The notes beneath the pieces are model-generated. The model saw only the letters and a program-made list of their open reading frames with translations. It was not told the origin of the DNA and searched no databases. A stretch of DNA of 10,520 nt from Bacteroidales bacterium UBA1745 (GTDB taxonomy: Bacteria > Bacteroidota > Bacteroidia > Bacteroidales > UBA932). Location: NCBI GenBank assembly GCA_002314885.1, contig DCHT01000034.1, positions 2,503 through 13,022 on the forward strand, in the 5' to 3' direction. Within the stretch, counting starts at the first letter, position 1. The number at the start of each line of letters is the position of its first letter. Below are positions 6,360 through 10,520 of this stretch, in pieces. The position numbers and the translations under genes were made by a program.

Positions 6360-6902
6360 TTATTCGTTTTCGTCGTAGATTTCCTCGGTCTCTTCGTCGT
6401 CCTCATCGTCGACAGGCTCATCGTCGAGATCATCGTCGTCCTCGTCGTCATACTCGTCCGGATCCTTCTTCTTGTCTGCAGGAAGGTCCTCGAATGCCAC
6501 ATAACCGTTTTCGAATTCGATTGGGTTAGGACCCTTGCTCTCAACGAGGAGAGGGTAAACGGCAGTCTTGCTGAGCTTGCAATCGTCAGTAACGAAGTCG
6601 AGGAGCACGCTCTTCTTGTTGGTAGTGTCGTAGAAGTACACGAATGAGTCCTGACCCTCCTCGTGGAGCTGGCCGAGGGTAATCTCATCTATGGTGCCGC
6701 GACCGAGATCGATGCTGCTGTAGCGGGCAATCGCTGAACCGTCCGGATTCACAGCCTTGAACAGAATGGTCTGGTCCTGAGGAAAGTCCATATCCGTGCG
6801 CATCTGCTTGTGGAAAGAATAGAGTGAAGTCGTAGATTTCACCTCATAGAAACGTGCGAAGCCCTTGAGGCCCGGGAGAGACACCTTATACTTAAGAATC
6901 AT
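6360..6902 (-). CDS. pRiA4b ORF-3-like protein with acidic C-terminal tail
   Basis: This 180-residue cytoplasmic protein has no signal peptide or membrane segment. The first 140 residues resemble the plasmid pRiA4b ORF-3 family (also named IS1096 passenger TnpR-like): KYKVSLPGLKGFARFYEV (4-21), SLYSFHKQM (26-34), and DSFVYFYDTTNKKSVLLDFV (85-104), which lines up with the family's YDFGD-W-H region, although the key tryptophan and histidine are replaced. Residues 148-180 form a tail made almost wholly of Asp and Glu. The function of the family is unknown; despite its name, nothing here indicates transposition. The ATG at 6902 faces the yigZ promoter region, and the TAA at 6360-6362 is immediately followed by the TTG of miaA, so the two genes are transcribed together. 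The family call is moderate; the gene itself is confident. Confidence 0.7.
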   Translation of the reverse strand: MILKYKVSLPGLKGFARFYEVKSTTSLYSFHKQMRTDMDFPQDQTILFKAVNPDGSAIARYSSIDLGRGTIDEITLGQLHEEGQDSFVYFYDTTNKKSVLLDFVTDDCKLSKTAVYPLLVESKGPNPIEFENGYVAFEDLPADKKKDPDEYDDEDDDDLDDEPVDDEDDEETEEIYDENE

Positions 6903-6927
6903 ACTTGTGCGTACTTATTAGCGGCGG

Positions 6928-6935
6928 CGAAGATA
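6928..6935 (-). promoter_or_regulatory. Possible -7 box for the pRiA4b-like gene/miaA transcript
   Basis: On the minus strand this reads TATCTTCG, one mismatch from the Bacteroidota -7 consensus TAnnTTTG. It would give a leader of roughly 20 bases before the ATG at 6902. No clear -33 TTTG lies at the right distance, so support is modest. Confidence 0.4.
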
Positions 6936-6955
6936 CAAATAATTTCCGCGCCGCG

Positions 6956-6986
6956 TTGCATATTATTTCAAAAAGGAGTAATTTTG
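6956..6986 (+). promoter_or_regulatory. Bacteroidota-type promoter of the yigZ-like gene
   Basis: A perfect TAATTTTG (TAnnTTTG) -7 box occupies 6979-6986, and a TTG at 6956-6958 lies 20 bases upstream, close to the spacing expected for the primary sigma factor of this phylum. The ATG at 6994 is only 7 bases past the box, so transcription should begin at or within a few bases of the start codon. The AAAAGGAG at 6971-6978 looks like a ribosome-binding site but lies upstream of the -7 box and would not be in this transcript. Confidence 0.72.
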
Positions 6987-6993
6987 ATTTTGT

Positions 6994-7614
6994 ATGGCGG
7001 ACAAGGAGACAGCAATAGATTCATATAAGAGCATCTCAGCGCCCTCAGAAGGGCTTTTCAAGGACAACGGGAGCAGGTTCATTGCTCTCGCCTATCCCGT
7101 TGAGACCGAGCAGCAGATCAAGGAGATCGTCGCCGGCCTCAAGAAGGAGTATCACGATGCCCGCCATCACTGCTATGCCTACCGTCTCGGCTACAAGGCC
7201 GACGTCTTCCGCGCCAACGACGACGGAGAGCCGTCCGGCTCCGCAGGGCGCCCGATTTTAGGCCAGATCGACTCACTCGGACTCAGCGACATACTCGTAG
7301 TGGTGGTACGCTATTTCGGTGGCATAAAATTAGGTATTCCCGGACTCATCAGGGCCTACAAGACATCCACCGCCGACGCGCTCTCGAGTGCGGAAATCAT
7401 AACCAAGATCGCATCCAAGAACTTCACACTCACTTATGACTATCTCGCTATGAACAGCGTGATGAAGACAGTCAAGGACCTGGATCTCAGCACTTCCGCT
7501 CCCGAATTCGGTCTGGAATGCAAGCTCGATGTAAGGGTACGCCTGACTCTGGTCGACGACTTCCTTTCGAGGATTTCTGACATCGAAGGGTGCAGGTGCG
7601 AGGAGCTTGAATAA
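6994..7614 (+). CDS. YigZ/IMPACT family protein (UPF0029)
   Basis: This 206-residue cytoplasmic protein belongs to the YigZ/IMPACT family. The N-terminal UPF0029 domain covers about residues 20-128 and shows NGSRFIALAYPV (25-36), ARHHCYAYRLG (56-66), NDDGEPSGSAGRPIL (75-89) and VVVRYFGGIKLGIPGL (103-118), all family hallmarks. Residues from about 135 form the smaller C-terminal ferredoxin-like domain. Eukaryotic IMPACT regulates Gcn2 in the amino-acid starvation response; the bacterial role is not settled, and nucleic-acid or translation-related functions have been suggested. The ATG at 6994 gives the usual N-terminus length. It is read divergently from the miaA group, and serC follows 67 bases later with its own promoter box. 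Confidence 0.94.
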   Translation: MADKETAIDSYKSISAPSEGLFKDNGSRFIALAYPVETEQQIKEIVAGLKKEYHDARHHCYAYRLGYKADVFRANDDGEPSGSAGRPILGQIDSLGLSDILVVVVRYFGGIKLGIPGLIRAYKTSTADALSSAEIITKIASKNFTLTYDYLAMNSVMKTVKDLDLSTSAPEFGLECKLDVRVRLTLVDDFLSRISDIEGCRCEELE

Positions 7615-7622
7615 ATATTTAC

Positions 7623-7630
7623 TATATTTG
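7623..7630 (+). promoter_or_regulatory. -7 box of the serC-serA promoter
   Basis: TATATTTG is a perfect match to the Bacteroidota -7 consensus TAnnTTTG. Transcription would start near 7636-7638, leaving a leader of about 45 bases before the serC ATG at 7682. No TTTG or TTG lies 19-21 bases upstream, so the -33 element is weak or absent. The leader is A-rich and has no Shine-Dalgarno site, hairpin attenuator or leader peptide that I can see. Confidence 0.65.
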
Positions 7631-7681
7631 AAGTCCCGAAAAAAGAAAACGTTACAAGAACATTAACAATAACCCCAGAAA

Positions 7682-8770
7682 ATGAAAAAAGTTCACGTAT
7701 TCAATGCCGGTCCTTGCATCCTTCCCCAGGTTGCGATCGACAACGCAGTTGAAGCCTTGAAAGACTTCGCAGGAACAGGTGTTTCCCTCATCTCAATTTC
7801 CCACAGAACCAAGGAATGGGAAGCCGTTATGGACGAGTGCCGCGCACTCTGGAAAGAACTCCTCAACATCCCTGAGGACTATGAGGTCATCTTCCTCGGC
7901 GGCGGAGCAAGCCTCCAGTTCCTCTACATCCCAATGAATTTCCTCGAGAAGAAAGCAGCATACCTGGAGACAGGCGTATGGGCAAAGAAGGCCCTCAAAG
8001 AAGCAAAGGGCTTTGCCGCAAGCAAGGGCGCCCAGGCTGTCTGCGTGGCATCTTCAGCAGAGACCGTATACAACTACATACCTAAGGGATATGAAATCCC
8101 TGCCGATGCGGACTACTTCCACATCACCACCAACAACACCATCTACGGTACGGAGATCAAGGAAGACATCGACTGCCCTGTTCCACTCATCGCTGATATG
8201 TCATCCGACATCCTCAGCCGTCCGGTGGACGTAAGCAAATACACCGTCATCTACGGTGGTGCACAGAAGAATGCAGGTCCTGCCGGCGTAACTTTCGCCA
8301 TCATCAAGAAGAGCGCACTCGGCAAGGTCAGCCACTACCTCCCTACTATGATGAACTACCAGACCCACATCGACGGCGGATCAATGTTCAACACTCCTCC
8401 GGTATTCTCCATCTACATTATGAACGAGACCCTCAAGTGGCTCAAGAGCGTAGGTGGCGTGGAGGCTATGTACAAGATCAACCTCAAGAAGGCCGAGACC
8501 CTCTATGCCGAGATTGACCGCAACAGCCTCTTCGTAGGTACTGCCGCAAAGGAAGACCGCTCGATAATGAACGTCTGCTTCGTAATGGCTCCGGGCCACG
8601 AAGACCTTCAGGATGAATTCATGGCTTTCGCCAAGAGCAAGGGAATGATCGGCATCAAGGGACACCGCTCAGTAGGCGGCTTCCGCGCCAGCATCTACAA
8701 CGCCTGCGAGCAGGAGGACGTCGACGCCCTCGTAGCTTGTATGCAGGAATTCGAACAGCTTCACAAATAA
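7682..8770 (+). CDS. serC: Phosphoserine aminotransferase
   Basis: SerC is a pyridoxal-phosphate enzyme that converts 3-phosphohydroxypyruvate and glutamate to O-phosphoserine and 2-oxoglutarate, the second step of L-serine synthesis; the same enzyme often serves vitamin B6 synthesis. The 362-residue length is typical. Visible motifs are FNAGPCILP near the N-terminus (FSAGPxxLP in most relatives), SHRTKEW, FLGGGASLQF for cofactor phosphate binding, ADMSSDILSRPVDV with the pyridine-binding Asp, and GGAQKNAGPAG with Lys196 as the Schiff-base lysine. The C-terminal GHRSVGGFRASIYNA is also characteristic. The ATG at 7682 begins directly at the conserved N-terminus. serA starts 12 bases after the stop, which indicates an operon. 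Confidence 0.97.
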   Translation: MKKVHVFNAGPCILPQVAIDNAVEALKDFAGTGVSLISISHRTKEWEAVMDECRALWKELLNIPEDYEVIFLGGGASLQFLYIPMNFLEKKAAYLETGVWAKKALKEAKGFAASKGAQAVCVASSAETVYNYIPKGYEIPADADYFHITTNNTIYGTEIKEDIDCPVPLIADMSSDILSRPVDVSKYTVIYGGAQKNAGPAGVTFAIIKKSALGKVSHYLPTMMNYQTHIDGGSMFNTPPVFSIYIMNETLKWLKSVGGVEAMYKINLKKAETLYAEIDRNSLFVGTAAKEDRSIMNVCFVMAPGHEDLQDEFMAFAKSKGMIGIKGHRSVGGFRASIYNACEQEDVDALVACMQEFEQLHK

Positions 8771-8782
8771 TCAGAAGAAAAG

Positions 8783-9703
8783 ATGAAAGTATTGCTTGCA
8801 ACCCAGAAACCTTTCGCTGCAGCTGCAGTAAAGGGCATCAAGGAAATCGTAGAGGCAGCCGGTCACGAACTGGTCACCCTCGAGAAATATGCAGAGCAGG
8901 CCGATTTCGTGGCAGCCGCAGCAGATGCTGACGCCATCATCGTCCGCTCCGACAAGGTCACCGCAGAAGTAGTTGAGGCCGCAAAGAACCTGAAGATCGT
9001 CGTACGTGCCGGTGCCGGCTTCGACAACCTCGATCTTGCAGCCTGCACCGCCCACAATGTGGTAGCGATGAACACTCCTGGCCAGAACTCCAACGCTGTT
9101 GCTGAGCTCGCCATCGCAATGATGATCTTTATGGCCCGCACCCAGTTCACCCCTGCTACCGGCACTGAGATCCAGGGCAAGACCATAGGCATCCAGGCAT
9201 TCGGCAACGTAGGCCGTCTCGTAGGCAAGAAGGCTGAGGCCCTCGGTATGAAGGTCAAGGCCATCGACCCATTCCTCACCGCAGAGCAGATCATCGCCGG
9301 CGGCGCTGAGCCTGCTGCCAGCCTCGAGGAACTCTACTCCAGCTGCGACTACGTGTCCATCCACATCCCTGCAACTCCTCAGACCATCAAGAGCATAGGT
9401 TACGACATCGTCACCAAGATGCCTAAGGGCGCTACCCTCGTGAACACCGCCCGCAAGGAAGTCATCGACGAGGAAGGCCTCGCAAAGGCCCTCGAAGAGC
9501 GCACCGACCTCAAGTACATCACCGACGTTGCACCTGACAACCTTGCAGAGCTCCAGGAGAAATTCGGACTCCGCGTCTTCGCCACCCCTAAGAAGATGGG
9601 TGCCCAGACCTCTGAGGCAAACGTAAACGCAGGCCTCGCAGCAGCAAGGCAGATCTGCGACTTCTTCGCAACAGGTTGCACCAAGTTCCAGCTCAACAAA
9701 TAA
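8783..9703 (+). CDS. serA: D-3-phosphoglycerate dehydrogenase, short form with Lys at the His position
   Basis: SerA oxidises 3-phosphoglycerate to 3-phosphohydroxypyruvate with NAD, the committed step of L-serine synthesis. The 306 residues hold only the substrate and nucleotide-binding domains; no ACT or intervening regulatory domain is present, so classical serine feedback through ACT is not expected. Motifs include VVRAGAGFDNLDL (73-85), NTPGQNSNAVAELA (97-110), TIGIQAFGNVGR (134-145), Asp162 at the end of the next strand, and NTARKEVIDEEGL (221-233) with the catalytic Arg224. Two deviations stand out: the first Gly of GxGxxG is Ala139, and the usual TPH-GA is TPKKMGA with Lys270 at the catalytic histidine position. 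Lysine at this site is known in a subclass of short enzymes, for example from Entamoeba. It lies between serC and the DUF1015 gene. Confidence 0.95.
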   Translation: MKVLLATQKPFAAAAVKGIKEIVEAAGHELVTLEKYAEQADFVAAAADADAIIVRSDKVTAEVVEAAKNLKIVVRAGAGFDNLDLAACTAHNVVAMNTPGQNSNAVAELAIAMMIFMARTQFTPATGTEIQGKTIGIQAFGNVGRLVGKKAEALGMKVKAIDPFLTAEQIIAGGAEPAASLEELYSSCDYVSIHIPATPQTIKSIGYDIVTKMPKGATLVNTARKEVIDEEGLAKALEERTDLKYITDVAPDNLAELQEKFGLRVFATPKKMGAQTSEANVNAGLAAARQICDFFATGCTKFQLNK

Positions 9704-9705
9704 TT

Positions 9706-10520
9706 ATGGTAAGAGTAAAGCCTTTCGCAGCAATACGTCCACCGAAGGATATCGTGGAGGAAGTAGCTGCAAGACCATACGACGTCCTCAACTCCGTAGA
9801 GGCACAGAAAGAGGCGGGAGAAAAGTCCCTCCTCCACATCACCAAGCCTGAGATAGATTTCAACCCTATCGCAGACGAGCACAGCCAGCCGGTCTATGAC
9901 AAGGCTGTCGCCAACTTCAAGGAATGGCAGGCAAAGAAATGGCTCAACAGGGAGGAGAAGGAATGCTACTACCTCTACGCCCAGACTATGGACGGCAGGA
10001 CCCAGTACGGCTTCGTACTCTGCGCCCACACGGACGACTACGCCAACGGCATCATCAAGAAGCACGAGCTCACCCGCAAGGACAAAGAGGATGACCGTAT
10101 GATCCACGTACGCATCCAGAACGCCAACATCGAGCCTGTGTTCTTCGCATTCCAGGACAACGCCGAACTCGCAGCCATCATCGAGAAGACTGCAGCAGGC
10201 AAGCCTGAATACGACTTCGTTGCAGAAGATGGTTTCGGACATCATTTCTGGGTAATCGACGACGACGCCACCATCGCCCGCATCACTGAGATATTCACCA
10301 CCGAGGTTCCGGCATTCTACGTGGCCGACGGACACCACCGCACTGCAGCCGCAGCCCGCGTGGGTGCAGAGAAGAAGGCACAGAACCCGAACCACACAGG
10401 TGACGAGGAATACAACTTCTTTATGGCAGTCTGCTTCCCTCAGAGCCAGCTCAAGATCATCGACTACAACCGCGTAGTCAAGGATCTCAACGGCCTGAGC
10501 GAGGAGGAACTGCTCAAAGC
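9706..10520 (+). CDS. DUF1015 family protein (partial, runs off window)
   Basis: The open frame starts at the ATG at 9706, two bases after the serA stop, and continues through the right edge, giving at least 271 residues. The N-terminus VKPFAAIRPPKDIVEEVAARPYDV matches the start of DUF1015 proteins, and VADGHHRTAAA, with DGHHR at residues 208-212, is the family's most conserved motif. KKHELTRKDKEDDR, seen around 125-138, is also typical. No signal peptide or membrane segment is present. The biochemical role of the family is not established. The tight junction with serA suggests a role linked to serine or phosphoserine metabolism, which is inference from gene order. A long minus-strand open frame across this region (9400-10395) is a codon-usage shadow. 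Confidence 0.9.
   Translation, partial: MVRVKPFAAIRPPKDIVEEVAARPYDVLNSVEAQKEAGEKSLLHITKPEIDFNPIADEHSQPVYDKAVANFKEWQAKKWLNREEKECYYLYAQTMDGRTQYGFVLCAHTDDYANGIIKKHELTRKDKEDDRMIHVRIQNANIEPVFFAFQDNAELAAIIEKTAAGKPEYDFVAEDGFGHHFWVIDDDATIARITEIFTTEVPAFYVADGHHRTAAAARVGAEKKAQNPNHTGDEEYNFFMAVCFPQSQLKIIDYNRVVKDLNGLSEEELLK

Noticed and set aside
6084..6647. Plus-strand open frame of 187 codons opposite miaA and the acidic-tailed protein
   Set aside because: Its Val/Leu-rich 'membrane-like' stretch is just the complement of Asp/Glu codons in the acidic tail.
6360..6902. Mobile element remnant, suggested by the TnpR-passenger name of the family
   Set aside because: No transposase, terminal inverted repeats or target duplications are visible, and the gene sits in a tight unit with miaA.
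9400..10395. Long minus-strand open frame (331 codons) opposite serA and the DUF1015 gene
   Set aside because: It lies antisense to two well-recognised genes, its product is Val/Leu/Cys-rich without any known motif, and it fits a shadow produced by G/C-rich third codon positions.

Overview
The window looks like a chromosomal segment from a member of the Bacteroidota, most likely order Bacteroidales. The reasons are the two perfect TAnnTTTG promoter boxes (the -7 element of this phylum), the near absence of Shine-Dalgarno sites at gene starts, outer-membrane and lipoprotein signals, families such as DUF2490 and a pRiA4b ORF-3-like protein beside miaA, and a short SerA with lysine where the catalytic histidine is usual. 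Codon use is G/C-rich at third positions throughout. No genus is claimed. I see no tRNA, rRNA, CRISPR array, insertion sequence or phage gene.

Layout. Positions 1-520 hold the 3' end of rpoC (+), closed by a strong UUCG-loop terminator at 541-571. On the minus strand, reading from 6902 down to 586, lie a pRiA4b ORF-3-like protein with an acidic tail, miaA, and then five tightly packed envelope genes: a Cthe_2159-type beta-helix lipoprotein, a small secreted repeat protein, a VTC-type (polyphosphate polymerase-like) tunnel enzyme, a DUF4956 membrane protein, and a DUF2490 outer-membrane beta-barrel. Junctions among these five are a 1-nt overlap, 0 nt, a 4-nt overlap and a 1-nt gap, so they are almost certainly co-translated. 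A 91-bp divergent promoter region (6903-6993) separates this block from the plus-strand genes: a YigZ/IMPACT protein with a near-leaderless promoter, then serC, serA and a DUF1015 gene that runs off the right edge.

How the genes work together. serC and serA encode two steps of phosphorylated L-serine synthesis. The DUF1015 gene begins 2 nt after serA and is probably functionally tied to it. The five-gene minus-strand operon is the most interesting part. It joins a predicted cytoplasmic nucleotide/polyphosphate enzyme, an inner-membrane partner, two exported proteins and an outer-membrane barrel, so its parts cover every layer of the envelope. It could be a machine that makes, moves or anchors an anionic surface polymer. 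The family assignments are solid to moderate; the system-level function is inference.
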